The notes: generated by a model from the letters alone, not told the origin. Shown: positions 1-7,471, numbered from the stretch's first letter. The stretch is 64,000 nt of DNA from Bradyrhizobium sp. Rc3b (GCF_900114915.1 NZ_FOUS01000013.1:1-64000), one strand, 5' to 3'. Made by a program: numbers and translations.

Positions 1-230
1 CGCTCCGAGCGGAGCGCAAAGACATACCCCACGACTAGCATCCGGATCATCAGCTCCGGATCGATCGACGGGCGACCCATGGACGAATAATGAGGAGCAA
101 CTTCGCTGCGAAGCCACGACAGATCGAGCGCAGCGTCGATCTTCCGCACCAGATGATCTTCGGGAACCGCGTCGCCAAGATGAAACTCGTAGAACAGTTG
201 ACCTTGGTCACTCTTCAGACGGCCCATCAT
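1..230 (-). mobile_element. IS1182-type transposase, N-terminal fragment (cut by window edge)
   Basis: Reading leftward from 230, the frame opens with MMGRLKSDQGQLFYEF and stays open for 76 codons until the window ends. The early segment with DHLVRKIDAALDLSW, then APHYS, GRPSIDPELMIRML and ALRSE is the characteristic start of IS1182/IS5-like transposases (InsH-type helix-turn-helix domain, before the DDE catalytic region). The catalytic part lies outside the window, so it cannot be judged intact or broken. There are two adjacent ATG codons (230 and 227). The IS would extend left of the window, with its right-hand end a little beyond the start codon. Confidence 0.88.
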
Positions 231-291
231 GGATCGACCTCGTCGCGATTCGCGTCAACACAACGGAATCACGCTTGCCGGCTCGTCTCAA

Positions 292-313
292 CCGACTTTT
301 GCAACAAAATCGG
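292..313. repeat. Palindrome that may mark the IS outer end
   Basis: CCGA, then TTTT, then a 5-nt centre GCAAC, then AAAA, then TCGG forms an imperfect palindrome about 60 bp upstream of the transposase start codon. Its position fits the terminal inverted repeat of the element. The partner end is outside the window and no target duplication can be checked, so this is inference from position and symmetry. Confidence 0.3.
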
Positions 314-481
314 CCCTCAGCGGACCCTAGCAACATGGTGCGGCACGGCAGCTTTTGACCCATATCGAACTTACCGTCATTCTCAATTTGTATATCCGAT
401 GGACTAGGCTCACCCGGTATGGGAACCGGTCTTACCTTTTCCAGTTTTGGAGTGGTCGGTAAATTTTCGAGGGGCCGCGCC

Positions 482-685
482 ATGGGAGATCGCCGCAAAA
501 GAGTGAAGCAGACCCGCTCCCTTGAAGAACGAATGGCCGAACAGGCCATTAAGCTCAAAGAGCGGGCCAGCCGCTTGCCCGCTGGCAAGGAACGTGAGGG
601 CTTGCTTAAGCGAGCCAGGATTGCTGAGACCGGCGCGCATCTAAGCGATTGGTTGACCTCGCCGGGCTTGCACCCACCCAAGTAA
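482..685 (+). CDS. Small basic hypothetical protein (67 aa)
   Basis: The frame starts MGDRRKRVKQTRSLEE and is rich in Arg, Lys and Glu, consistent with a single long soluble helix followed by a short WLTSPGLHPPK tail. A longer in-frame start exists at 419. I prefer 482 because GAGGGG lies about 8 nt upstream and the extra N-terminal residues look random. The layout (basic helix, conserved-looking tail) resembles short uncharacterised proteins common in Bradyrhizobium, but I cannot assign a function. It stands alone between an IS end and an unrelated exported protein. Confidence 0.65.
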   Translation: MGDRRKRVKQTRSLEERMAEQAIKLKERASRLPAGKEREGLLKRARIAETGAHLSDWLTSPGLHPPK

Positions 686-835
686 GGGTTTCGGGAAAAC
701 CATCCAGTTTGATGCTTACGACATCGACAGAGCACGCGGAGATTCGATGCTCCCGAAATCTTCTAGTCGGCCATAGCATTACTGCTTCTGACTCGTAGCG
801 GACTTCAAAATGCTATGTTTGCCAAGGGAGGAGGA

Positions 836-1252
836 TCATCCCTCCGGTCCGGGAATGAAGCAGCGCCACAAAGGAGTCATTCTTCCATCGGCGTAGGTTG
901 GCCACCACCAAACCATCGCCCTGCCGCTGAGGTTCTGCCGGTTGAGCACGACAGAGTTTGGCACGTCAAACCATTGCCCGCGTTCGCTTGGCCGCTGCGG
1001 ATTTTTCAGAAGGACTCTATAGCCATTCTTTGCTGTATCCCACTCGGCCTCCGCATATTGGCCGTCCCCTCCATCACAGCACGGCTCACCTGCCTTGTTC
1101 TTGAGACTTTTGAACCAAGCGTTCAGTTCTGGTCGCATCAGGTCGTGTGAATGGGCTGTGTTGATGCTGAAAGATGTGACCGCACACAATCCCACCGTGC
1201 GTGCTACCATCAACCGATAAAGATGCACTTGGCGTCCATTGGAACTGGTCAT
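836..1252 (-). CDS. Secreted hypothetical protein with CCDGGDG motif (138 aa)
   Basis: A hydrophobic N-terminal stretch (residues ~15-34, ending near NTAHS) looks like a signal peptide, so the mature protein begins around HDLMRPELNAWFKSL. The mature part has a CCDGGDG motif, a central WDTAKNGYRV segment and a Trp-rich end (MVWWWPTYADG). These are typical of short periplasmic proteins of unknown function in Bradyrhizobium. Start 1252 is chosen because GGAGG sits 5 nt upstream; the frame is open back to 1327 but without a better ribosome site. No functional assignment. Confidence 0.75.
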   Translation of the reverse strand: MTSSNGRQVHLYRLMVARTVGLCAVTSFSINTAHSHDLMRPELNAWFKSLKNKAGEPCCDGGDGQYAEAEWDTAKNGYRVLLKNPQRPSERGQWFDVPNSVVLNRQNLSGRAMVWWWPTYADGRMTPLWRCFIPGPEG

Positions 1253-1386
1253 GGAAACCTCCGTTTCCTGCCCACGTGAGTGGGTCATCGGAATCGCACG
1301 AAGGTTCAAGGCGCCGCACCGGGACAAGTAGCCCTTGGTGTCCGGTGAGGCTGCCGCCTCACCGGACCGATGAAGCTTCGACCGCT

Positions 1387-1824
1387 TTAGTTGAATGTTT
1401 GCAGCCTCAATTTCAGCGAGCCGTCGGCCTGGCGTTCGAATACGTGCATCGCCAAACCGCCCAACGGAGATGGCTTGCCCTCCTTGTCCTTACCCGTGGC
1501 ACTCCACTTTGCTGTGCCGAATACAACCTTGTCGTCTCCGCCGACGTCGATCATCTCCAACTTGTGACCCGTCACACCGTTCGCGAAGAGACCGGCAAAG
1601 AAACTCTCGATCTCAGCCGGACCTGACGCCACCTGATGTGTGGGCGGCATCAATTTTGCCGTCGCGACATAGGAAGCTCCGATGGCTTTCGCGTCGTGCT
1701 TGTTGAATGCGGCATCCCAAGCGGCGTAAGCCTGCTGCACGTCCCCCTTGGCGTCCGCGGCCAACGAAATTCCCGGCGCGCCGAGCAGACAAATGACTAG
1801 CGCTGATATTTGAGCCAACTTCAT
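1387..1824 (-). CDS. Exported SnoaL/NTF2-like (DUF4440-type) protein
   Basis: 145 aa. Residues 1-22 form a signal peptide (MKLAQISALVICLLGAP...SLAA). The rest matches the NTF2-like cone fold seen in SgcJ/EcaC-type and ketosteroid-isomerase-like proteins: AYAAWDAAFNKHDAKAIGASY at the start, then PAEIESFFAGLF, then beta-strand-rich segments ending LKLRLQTFN. Such proteins bind small hydrophobic ligands or are isomerase-like, but the reaction here is unknown. A GAGGAG-type ribosome site lies just before the ATG. It is on the same strand as the secreted protein at 836-1252, with a gap of ~135 nt. Confidence 0.8.
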   Translation of the reverse strand: MKLAQISALVICLLGAPGISLAADAKGDVQQAYAAWDAAFNKHDAKAIGASYVATAKLMPPTHQVASGPAEIESFFAGLFANGVTGHKLEMIDVGGDDKVVFGTAKWSATGKDKEGKPSPLGGLAMHVFERQADGSLKLRLQTFN

Positions 1825-2475
1825 AGGATACTCCTCTGTTGGATAATTCCTTTTCCGATTGATCAGATCATCAGTCCAATCGTCTACCGCGGCTGCGCGC
1901 CCGCCAGCATGACGACACCGTCGCCGGTCGCGCTGCGGCCGGCCATTGGTTCATAGGGAAGAGGTGCAGGCGATGGTAACTTCAACGGCGCCGTTCACCT
2001 CGAAGTCCATATCGCGCGCCATGACACCGCTAATGCAGCCGGTCACACATGCGCCGAACTTCACCACCACGACCAGTTTTACGAAGACACGTTCATCATG
2101 GCTGGTGCCGGAAGACTCCATCCAATAGTTCGCGCAACAGCAATTCCGGGCGATTACCGTCAGCCACGTTGACAAATGGGAGAGAGCGACGGCGCACATA
2201 CTGCCTGGGCCGGAAATCCCCGCGCTTATCACCGCTTCTGGACCGAAGGCGAGGTTCGGGCGGCGTCCCCAGTTGTCGACTCGTTGGGGTAGACCGGAAG
2301 CAACCGGCCGACCCTCCAAGCCGCGCTAACGATCCGTAGCAGACTTTTGGCATATTGAGCGGATGCAACCACATTGCTATGCTTCATTCACATCGTGCCT
2401 TAGTTCTGATGGGCAGGCTTGATCAGGCTTACGGACTGCAGCCTGCAATTTGGAAATTGGAATTCTTGAAGCCAT
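1825..2475. other. 650-bp stretch without a convincing gene
   Basis: Several overlapping frames are open on both strands here but none has a ribosome site plus recognisable protein features. One plus-strand frame between stop codons at 1954 and 2172 encodes a 71-residue His-rich segment (GAVHLEVHIARHD, then ELHHHDQFYED) with no start codon near its beginning. It could be a fragment of a decayed metal-binding protein, but this is weak. Base composition is more even than in the flanking genes, which suits an accessory or degraded region. Confidence 0.4.
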
Positions 2476-2571
2476 AGGCCCCGCCTCCGGACGCATTTCA
2501 AAAGCGGCCGGGGAATGTTCATGGACGTCATTTCCCTCCGTTCTTCCCCTTGACTCGGAGGCGGGCTTTTT
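2476..2571 (+). ncRNA. Candidate small RNA with long closing stem and T-tract
   Basis: CCCGCCTCCG at 2480-2489 is perfectly complementary to CGGAGGCGGG at 2556-2565, which is followed by C and TTTTT. Inside the 66-nt loop a second hairpin forms (GGGAATG at 2511-2517 with CATTTCCC near 2529-2536), followed by a pyrimidine-rich single-stranded stretch TTCCCTCCGTTCTTCCCC that could pair with Shine-Dalgarno sequences. Internal hairpin, CU-rich anti-SD loop and a terminator-like end resemble the alphaproteobacterial suhB/mmgR group of small RNAs. The resemblance is from memory and untested. No clear -35/-10 was found upstream. Confidence 0.45.
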
Positions 2572-2602
2572 CTGTCAGCTTGATCGAAAAAGTGATTCCG
2601 CC

Positions 2603-3355
2603 ATGTCTATTCCAAAAAGCATAACCCAATGCACTTCAGTCAATCGTCACAACAGAAGCACAGCGTGCCACTACTTAGTTGTTTTAATCCTTTCAGTTTG
2701 CATCCTTCAGCTCGCAAGCAGTACGGCGCAGGCCCAGTGCGCAGCTCGCGATGTTTTGGAGAGACAGCTGAAATTCAAGACACGCGCGTCCGAAGCGCCT
2801 CAACGGCTTATTAAATCCGAGCGCGACCTTGCGATATGGAAGACAATTGCAATAGGCACGTTCGCCGACTCACTTAAGCTGCGCGATGCAATGGACAGCA
2901 TGCGATGCAGTGTGGGCAGCCAAGCGGGCGAAATCCTTGCCCGACCGTCCTTTATTACTGCTTCTCAGAAGACAGACATGGAGCTTGCACTCGTCTCCCC
3001 GACGCAACTCGGGTTCACGAGCGATAGTGTGACGTTAGCTGACCTCTACTCACGTGCTCAAAAACTCGGCTTTGAACTCGCACCGGCAGAGGTCGGACCA
3101 CAATTGCGCATCCAATATTTCGACCAGCCCATAGGCGAGTTCCTCATCATCGGAATGGAGCCGATCATGACCTGGAGCGGGGACCCGATTATTCTGAATG
3201 TAGCAAATGGCGGCGCCGGATTGATCCTCATCGGCCAAGACGGTAGAGCCGAAGCCGAGATACCTGCTACGTCTCGGATCGTTTTTGCGCGTTCGCATAA
3301 ACTTGCGGCCAATACCAATCTCGTCGATCAAGCTGCTGCAGTTCTGCGCGAGTAA
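2603..3355 (+). CDS. Exported hypothetical protein (250 aa)
   Basis: The start at 2603 gives a hydrophobic signal sequence (about residues 20-42, ending STAQAQ) and a mature domain beginning CAARDVLERQLKF. The mature part is mixed alpha/beta with no motif I recognise; the C-terminal half has repeated short strands (LRIQYFDQP, FLIIGMEP, GLILIGQDG). The frame is open further upstream to 2450, but that part overlaps the candidate small RNA and its residues look non-coding. Third-position GC is lower than in neighbouring metabolic genes, which suggests acquisition. Function unknown. Confidence 0.7.
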   Translation: MSIPKSITQCTSVNRHNRSTACHYLVVLILSVCILQLASSTAQAQCAARDVLERQLKFKTRASEAPQRLIKSERDLAIWKTIAIGTFADSLKLRDAMDSMRCSVGSQAGEILARPSFITASQKTDMELALVSPTQLGFTSDSVTLADLYSRAQKLGFELAPAEVGPQLRIQYFDQPIGEFLIIGMEPIMTWSGDPIILNVANGGAGLILIGQDGRAEAEIPATSRIVFARSHKLAANTNLVDQAAAVLRE

Positions 3356-3475
3356 GGAGGGTGACCGCAACTGGCCCATCGGCGATCTTCGATGATGTCC
3401 GCTGTTTGTGCTCGTCTGGAGAGACGAGCGGACATCAGGGGCCGCCGAACTAGCGCCCAATTCAGGAGTACGGCG

Positions 3476-5014
3476 CTACGCCGCCGCCGCACCCGGTCCG
3501 AACCACCGCCTCACCGCCTCCTCAAGCCCGTGCTGGCTCTCAGCTCCCACCCCCGCGACGTGCCCGTCGGGCCGCACCAGCACTGCGCCCGGGGCGGCGA
3601 CCTGGCCGATGACCGGAAGCTCCCATACGCAATCGGTGCGGGCATCGACGACATCGATCCGGTTCTTCCAGGGGCCGATGTCGATGCCGCCTCGCTTGCC
3701 GAAATTGAGCAGCACGCCGCGCGCCCCGTGCAGCAGCGTGAACAGCTTTAGCTTCTGCCCTTCGACCGTCAGATCGAGATCCGGCATGCGCCGCCCCAGC
3801 AGCGCGTGGCCTTCGCCGAGATCATAGTGGATGTCGAGCCCGCTCATCATCGCGCCAAAACGTTTGCGCGGCTCGTCCATGCCTAGCAGTTCGGCGACGG
3901 TGTCGCGCGCGGCCTTGAGGCCGTCGTCGCCGCGGCGGAGCAGGGCGATCTGCGCCATGGTGTTGCGCAGCACGCGCGCGCCGACGGGATGGCGCTCGGC
4001 ATGGTAGCTGTCGAGCAGGCTGTCCGGCGAGACGCCCTTCACCACCTGCGCCAGCTTCCAGCCGAGATTGACGGCGTCCTGTACACCCAGGTTGAGGCCT
4101 TGCCCGCCGACGGAGTGATGGATATGCGCGGCATCGCCGGCGAGCAGCACGCGTCCTTTGCGATAGGTCACGGCCTGGCGTGCCGCATCGGTGAAGCGGG
4201 AGATCCAGGCGGGATTTTGCAGTCCGAAGTCGGCGCCGTAGACCGCGACGAGCGCGTCGCTGAGATCGCGCAAGGAGGGCTCGCCGGTGCGCGCGAGTGT
4301 TGCTTCCGTCACGACGACCAGCACGCGGCCGCTCTCGGTCTTGCTGAGGCCGTGAAAGCCGAGCGCATCATGACGCAGGCCGAATTCCGGCGCCTCCCGC
4401 ATCTCGACCTCGGCCATGAGGTTGCTGAGCGTCGGTGAGGTGCCGGCGAAATCGATGCCGGCGGCCTTGCGCACCAGGCTGCGACCGCCGTCGCAGCCGA
4501 CGAGATAGTCTGTCCGCAACGTCTCACCGCCGGCGAGCGTCACATCGATGCCGGTTTCGTCCTGTGCGAAGCCCGTGAGCTCGACATTGCGATAGATCGG
4601 CACGCCGAGCTCTTCGACCCAGTCCGCCAGGATGCGCTCGATGTGGTTCTGCCGCAGCGCCAGCCCGTAAGCGTGCCTTGTGGGGAGGTCGCTGATGTCG
4701 AGCCGCGTCCAGGCAAAGCCCGCGAGCTGGACGCGCTGCCCTTCGCGCAGGAAACGGTCGGCGACGCCGCGCTGATCGAGCAGCTCAATCGTGCGTGCGT
4801 GCAGTCCGCCGGCGCGCGTCTCGACCAGTGCCTGTTCGGCACGGCGCTCGACGACGGCAACGTCGACATCGGCGAGCGCGAGCTCCGCGGCCAGCATCAG
4901 CCCGGTCGGGCCGCCGCCGGCGATGACCACGGCATGGTCGGGCGGCATCTGGTTCCGCGCGTCGGCTCCCTGTGGCCGGCGGCGTGAACGGGACGTCGGA
5001 AGCAGTACAGGCAT
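3476..5014 (-). CDS. FAD-dependent aromatic monooxygenase (PHBH/MhpA-like)
   Basis: 512 aa, flavoprotein hydroxylase fold. The dinucleotide-binding motif VIAGGGPTGLMLAAELA lies about 30 residues in, the second FAD motif DYLVGCDGGRSLVRKAAGI in the middle, and the ribityl-binding motif VLLAGDAAHIHHSVGGQGLNLGVQDA near two thirds. A C-terminal thioredoxin-like domain (after LLGRRMPDLDL) is typical of phenol and 3-(3-hydroxyphenyl)propionate hydroxylases. It would hydroxylate a phenolic or polyketide-like aromatic with NAD(P)H and O2. Start 5014 (MPVLLPTSR) has GAGGGG upstream; 4948 (MPPDHAVV) is an alternative. No pathway partners adjoin it, so the substrate is unknown. Confidence 0.88.
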   Translation of the reverse strand: MPVLLPTSRSRRRPQGADARNQMPPDHAVVIAGGGPTGLMLAAELALADVDVAVVERRAEQALVETRAGGLHARTIELLDQRGVADRFLREGQRVQLAGFAWTRLDISDLPTRHAYGLALRQNHIERILADWVEELGVPIYRNVELTGFAQDETGIDVTLAGGETLRTDYLVGCDGGRSLVRKAAGIDFAGTSPTLSNLMAEVEMREAPEFGLRHDALGFHGLSKTESGRVLVVVTEATLARTGEPSLRDLSDALVAVYGADFGLQNPAWISRFTDAARQAVTYRKGRVLLAGDAAHIHHSVGGQGLNLGVQDAVNLGWKLAQVVKGVSPDSLLDSYHAERHPVGARVLRNTMAQIALLRRGDDGLKAARDTVAELLGMDEPRKRFGAMMSGLDIHYDLGEGHALLGRRMPDLDLTVEGQKLKLFTLLHGARGVLLNFGKRGGIDIGPWKNRIDVVDARTDCVWELPVIGQVAAPGAVLVRPDGHVAGVGAESQHGLEEAVRRWFGPGAAAA

Positions 5015-5151
5015 GTCGTGACCCCTCGGCTGGTTGCTCTGGATGTTTCCCGGGTCGGGGGTTCTACGGCAGAGGCGGGGACTTGAAGCAAGCCCGTTGC
5101 GCACCACATATCGAGTTGGGAGGAGGGACTTCCTCCTCCGCGTTCGCCGCG

Positions 5152-5241
5152 TTGACACGTCGGGCAAAACACCGGCATAAAGGCATCGTCGAAAGAGTTT
5201 GGTTCAGCCCGCGCGGAGCAATCTGCGGCGGGTTTTCTTTT
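5152..5241 (+). repeat. Promoter-terminator repeat, copy A
   Basis: First of three related ~90-bp units. It opens TTGACACGTCGGGCAAAACA, has a CATAAA hexamer 18 nt after TTGACA (plausible -35 and -10), then a variable-then-conserved GAGTTTGGTTCA core, and ends with the inverted repeat CCCGC (5208-5212) / GCGGG (5228-5232) followed by TTTTCTTTT, an intrinsic terminator on the plus strand. If transcribed it would give an RNA of about 50 nt. It lies between the monooxygenase start and the 3' end of the receiver gene. Confidence 0.7.
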
Positions 5242-5255
5242 GCGGCATCGGATGG

Positions 5256-5600
5256 TCAGCTGATGCCGGTGGTCCGCTGCATGATGTCGGCGAGCTCCTC
5301 GAACGAAAACGGCTTCCTGATCATCGGAAGGCCGCCGCGCCGGGGCTCGCGACCCGACAATTGCAGCATCTTCAGCTCCGGGCGGACGCGCTTGGCCAGC
5401 TCGGCCAGTTCATGACCATCCATGCCCGGCATGTTGATGTCAGTGATGAGGATGGAGATGTCCTGGTTCTGCTCGAGCCGTTCGAGTGCATCCAGGCCGC
5501 TTTGGGCGCTGATCACCTCGCAGCCGAGATCTTCCAGCATGCCAACGATCACGTCGAGGACGGCGGGATCGTCGTCAACAACCAGGACAGTGCGGCTCAC
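5256..5600 (-). CDS. Single-domain response regulator (CheY-like receiver)
   Basis: 114 aa, a receiver domain with no output domain. The acidic pocket is DDD at residues 9-11, the phospho-acceptor Asp54 lies in LITDINMPGMDG, Ser82 is in LQLSG and Lys96 in IRKPF, so all switch residues are present. The sequence MSRTVLVVDDDPAVLDVI starts right at the domain. Single receivers of this type act by protein contact, often as phosphorelay shuttles from hybrid kinases. No histidine kinase lies in the window, so it is an orphan. It ends 14 bp from repeat copy A and its neighbour on the same strand is the small acidic protein at 5673-5873. Confidence 0.92.
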   Translation of the reverse strand: MSRTVLVVDDDPAVLDVIVGMLEDLGCEVISAQSGLDALERLEQNQDISILITDINMPGMDGHELAELAKRVRPELKMLQLSGREPRRGGLPMIRKPFSFEELADIMQRTTGIS

Positions 5601-5672
5601 AGGAACGTTCCTTCTGACGAAGCATTCAACGCGCCTCTCATCGGATAAGTTCCCGCCCGGGCGCCGGTCCGC

Positions 5673-5873
5673 CTAATCGTCCTTCGACAAATCACCGGGT
5701 TTGGCGGGAATGTCGATGGTGCCGCCATCGCCGTGCACGAGATCGCGATCGCTCTCCTTTGTCTCGCCTGCGTCTTCGATGATCGCCTCCTGCGTCTCGC
5801 GCTCCTTGTCGATGCGCGGCTTGGCTCCGGGCAATTGTCGCGATGTCTCTGGTGACGTCTTCTCAGATGTCAT
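5673..5873 (-). CDS. Small acidic, probably disordered protein (66 aa)
   Basis: The frame starts MTSEKTSPETSRQL and is rich in Glu, Asp, Lys and Pro with almost no hydrophobic core, so it is probably intrinsically disordered. AGGAGG is centred about 10 nt before the ATG, a good ribosome site that supports it as real. It sits just upstream of the receiver gene on the same strand (gap of ~70 nt) and may be co-transcribed with it. Repeat copies B and C lie just beyond its start. Function unknown. Confidence 0.6.
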   Translation of the reverse strand: MTSEKTSPETSRQLPGAKPRIDKERETQEAIIEDAGETKESDRDLVHGDGGTIDIPAKPGDLSKDD

Positions 5874-5922
5874 CTCACCGATCCTCCTGATCGGCTAACT
5901 TTCGCCGGGCCGGTAAGTTCGT

Positions 5923-6017
5923 TTGACGCGTCGGGCAAAACACTGGCATATTGGCATCATCGAAAGAAGTGTGGTTCAGCCCGCGCGGAGAATGTCTGCA
6001 GCGGGCTGTTTCATTTC
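5923..6017 (+). repeat. Promoter-terminator repeat, copy B
   Basis: Second copy: TTGACG, CGTCGGGCAAAACACTGG, then CATATT, then the CATCATCGAAAGA and GTGGTTCAGCCCGCGCGGAG core and a CCCGC/GCGGG stem followed by a T-rich end (CTGTTTCATTTC). It is about 80-85% identical to copy A by eye. It begins 50 bp beyond the start of the 5673-5873 gene, oriented away from it, so it could also hold part of that gene's upstream region. Confidence 0.7.
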
Positions 6018-6026
6018 AACGGGGCT

Positions 6027-6120
6027 TTGACACGTCGGGCAAAACACCGGCATAGTGACATCATCGAGACGAGTTTGGTTCACCCGCGCGGAGCACATCC
6101 GCTGCGGGTTTTTTCATCTC
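6027..6120 (+). repeat. Promoter-terminator repeat, copy C
   Basis: Third copy, in tandem with B (9 bp apart): TTGACACGTCGGGCAAAACA, CATAGT at the -10 position, the GAGTTTGGTTCA core, and the stem CCCGC/GCGGG followed by TTTTTTC. The terminator here is the strongest of the three. Conservation of -35, -10, core and terminator while the terminator loop varies fits selection on a transcribed unit. Confidence 0.7.
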
Positions 6121-6312
6121 GGTTTCCGAGATCGGACGGCGGCGGCGCATTACGGCCACGCACTCGTCAAACCTGGAGCGCCGATCGGCGCGCCGCCGTC
6201 CGAACCATCGCCGGCCGTGCACGCGCGAACGTGCCGGCCCGCGGCGCTGGGGCCAGTTGCCCGCGCCGCTGCGGTCTCCGGAAGACACGGAGATAGGGTT
6301 CGCGCCCGAAAC

Positions 6313-6351
6313 GATCGCGCCTCGCCTGGCGCGATCTGCCGCGCCTTTTTT
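6313..6351 (+). terminator. Overlapping alternative hairpins: attenuator-like terminator
   Basis: Two hairpins share one arm. GATCGCGCC (6313-6321) pairs perfectly with GGCGCGATC (6328-6336). Alternatively GGCGCG (6328-6333) pairs with CGCGCC (6340-6345), followed directly by TTTTTT (6346-6351), a classic intrinsic terminator. Only one can form at a time, as in transcription attenuators. It lies 16 bp before the short ORF at 6367 that leads the phage-like cassette. Confidence 0.55.
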
Positions 6352-6366
6352 CTTTCTTATGGAGGG

Positions 6367-6417
6367 ATGATGACTGCCTATCTGATATCGCTCGCGGGCA
6401 CGAGCCCGACAAGCTGA
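6367..6417 (+). CDS. Possible 16-residue leader peptide or broken start of the next gene
   Basis: ATGATG follows GGAGG closely, too close for ideal initiation at the first ATG but acceptable for the second. The frame (MMTAYLISLAGTSPTS) stops in TGATG, overlapping the next start codon, so translation could be coupled. The frame of the next gene, read upstream without a start codon, gives SDIARGHEPDKLMGY. A single frameshift would therefore join MMTAYLISLA to RGHEPDKL, and the two could be one broken gene. Confidence 0.35.
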   Translation: MMTAYLISLAGTSPTS

Positions 6418-6590
6418 TGGGCTATTGCGTGGCGCTCTACTTCGCAAAGCTGCTGGTCTGGGACAAGGTCCTTGGATTTGGCTCGACTGACGCTTTGGCG
6501 GGATTTGCGGCAATCACGGCCAATTTGGTCGTCTCTTTCTATTTCGCCAAACGCGGCTTCGAGAATGTTGCGAGGATCATCAAGCGGTGA
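6417..6590 (+). CDS. Small membrane protein, holin-like (57 aa)
   Basis: The frame starts MGYCVALYFAKLLVWDKV and has two hydrophobic segments, about residues 3-16 and 28-43, separated by GFGSTDA, and ends with a basic tail (RIIKR). Size and topology fit phage holins or related small membrane proteins. Its TGA overlaps the GTG start of the next gene by 4 bp, so they form an operon. There may be an N-terminal extension if the preceding short ORF is part of the same gene. Function is inferred from topology and context only. Confidence 0.55.
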   Translation: MGYCVALYFAKLLVWDKVLGFGSTDALAGFAAITANLVVSFYFAKRGFENVARIIKR

Positions 6591-6886
6591 AGATTCAAGA
6601 CGAGGAGATCCGGGCGATTGTCGCGGAGACACTGGCCGAGCAGCACCGAGTTCAGCAGGAGAGCGTCGATGCCATCGTATTGAAGGCGGTGGCATCGGTC
6701 CTGGCCTCGTTCGGGATCGAAGACGATGACCGGAAAGAGCTCAGAGCTGACTTCCAGCACCTGCGGCGCTGGCGGAAGAGCGTGGAACAAGCGCAGAGCT
6801 ACACCTTCAAGGCGGTGATCACAGTCATTGCGACCGGTCTGATGGGTGCGGTCTGGCTTGGTGTCAAGGTCGTGCTGGGCAAGTGA
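6587..6886 (+). CDS. Phage-type membrane-anchored helical protein (99 aa)
   Basis: The GTG start overlaps the stop of the preceding gene. About the first 70 residues are charged and helical (EIRAIVAETLAEQHRVQQ, DDRKELRADFQHLRRW), followed by one C-terminal transmembrane segment (AVITVIATGLMGAVWLGVKV). This layout resembles uncharacterised (DUF6127-like) proteins encoded near holins in alphaproteobacterial prophages. That family link is from memory and not verified. It probably sits in the inner membrane with the helical part in the cytoplasm. Confidence 0.65.
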   Translation: MKIQDEEIRAIVAETLAEQHRVQQESVDAIVLKAVASVLASFGIEDDDRKELRADFQHLRRWRKSVEQAQSYTFKAVITVIATGLMGAVWLGVKVVLGK

Positions 6887-6947
6887 GCCTCGACCGCTAC
6901 GGAGTCGCAGGTCGCGCACTCCCGATTACCCCGTCAATAGGTATCCC

Positions 6948-7376
6948 ATGTACAGAATTCGTATCGTCGATGCCGACGATGATGAGACTGCCGAGGTTCT
7001 CGGCGATCTGCACCGGCTGACATTCTTCGGTGGGGCGGCCCTGCCGCAGTTCGAATCGGGTACGTGGTGGCTCGCCTACCATGATGATGACGCGGTGGCC
7101 TTCGCCGGCGTTGTGCCGTCGACACATGCGCGAAACAGCGGATATTTTTGCCGGGTCGGGGTCTTGCAGCAGCATTGGGGGCGGGGACTTCAACTCAGGC
7201 TGATGCGAGCGATCGAGGCGCGAGGGCGGCGTCTGGGATGGGACAGCATCGTCTCCGATACGACGGACAATCCCGTATCTGCCAACAATTTCATCCATGC
7301 GGGTTATCGGCTGTACGAGCCCGAATCGCCCTGGGCCTGGTCGCATACGCTTTATTGGCGAAAGTGGCTGCGCTGA
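6948..7376 (+). CDS. GNAT-family N-acetyltransferase (142 aa)
   Basis: The frame begins MYRIRIVDADDDETAEVLG. A GNAT fold is indicated by the beta-strand pair around WWLAYHDDDAVAFAGVV, the acetyl-CoA loop CRVGVLQQHWGRGLQLRLMRAIEARGRRLGW (motif A, Q/RxxGxG/A variant QHWGRG) and the NNFIHAGYRLYEP segment late in the domain. It acetylates an amine with acetyl-CoA; the target is unknown. It follows the phage-type gene by 61 bp and is followed by a strong terminator at 7472, so it probably closes the small cassette. The ORF is open upstream to 6846, but that part overlaps the previous gene. Confidence 0.85.
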   Translation: MYRIRIVDADDDETAEVLGDLHRLTFFGGAALPQFESGTWWLAYHDDDAVAFAGVVPSTHARNSGYFCRVGVLQQHWGRGLQLRLMRAIEARGRRLGWDSIVSDTTDNPVSANNFIHAGYRLYEPESPWAWSHTLYWRKWLR

Positions 7377-7471
7377 GCAATTGGAGTGGTTTCCCGTGAT
7401 GCGGAACGTGACCTTCTCAGACTAGAATTGCTGCGCAAGATGCGCGCAGCCTCCATACGCTCAAATATCTA

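Noticed and set aside
208..735. 175-codon minus-strand frame
   Set aside because: Spans the IS edge and runs opposite the small basic gene; no ribosome site or domain.
1957..2172. 71-residue His-rich plus-strand frame
   Set aside because: No start codon near its beginning and no ribosome site; at best a fragment of a decayed gene.
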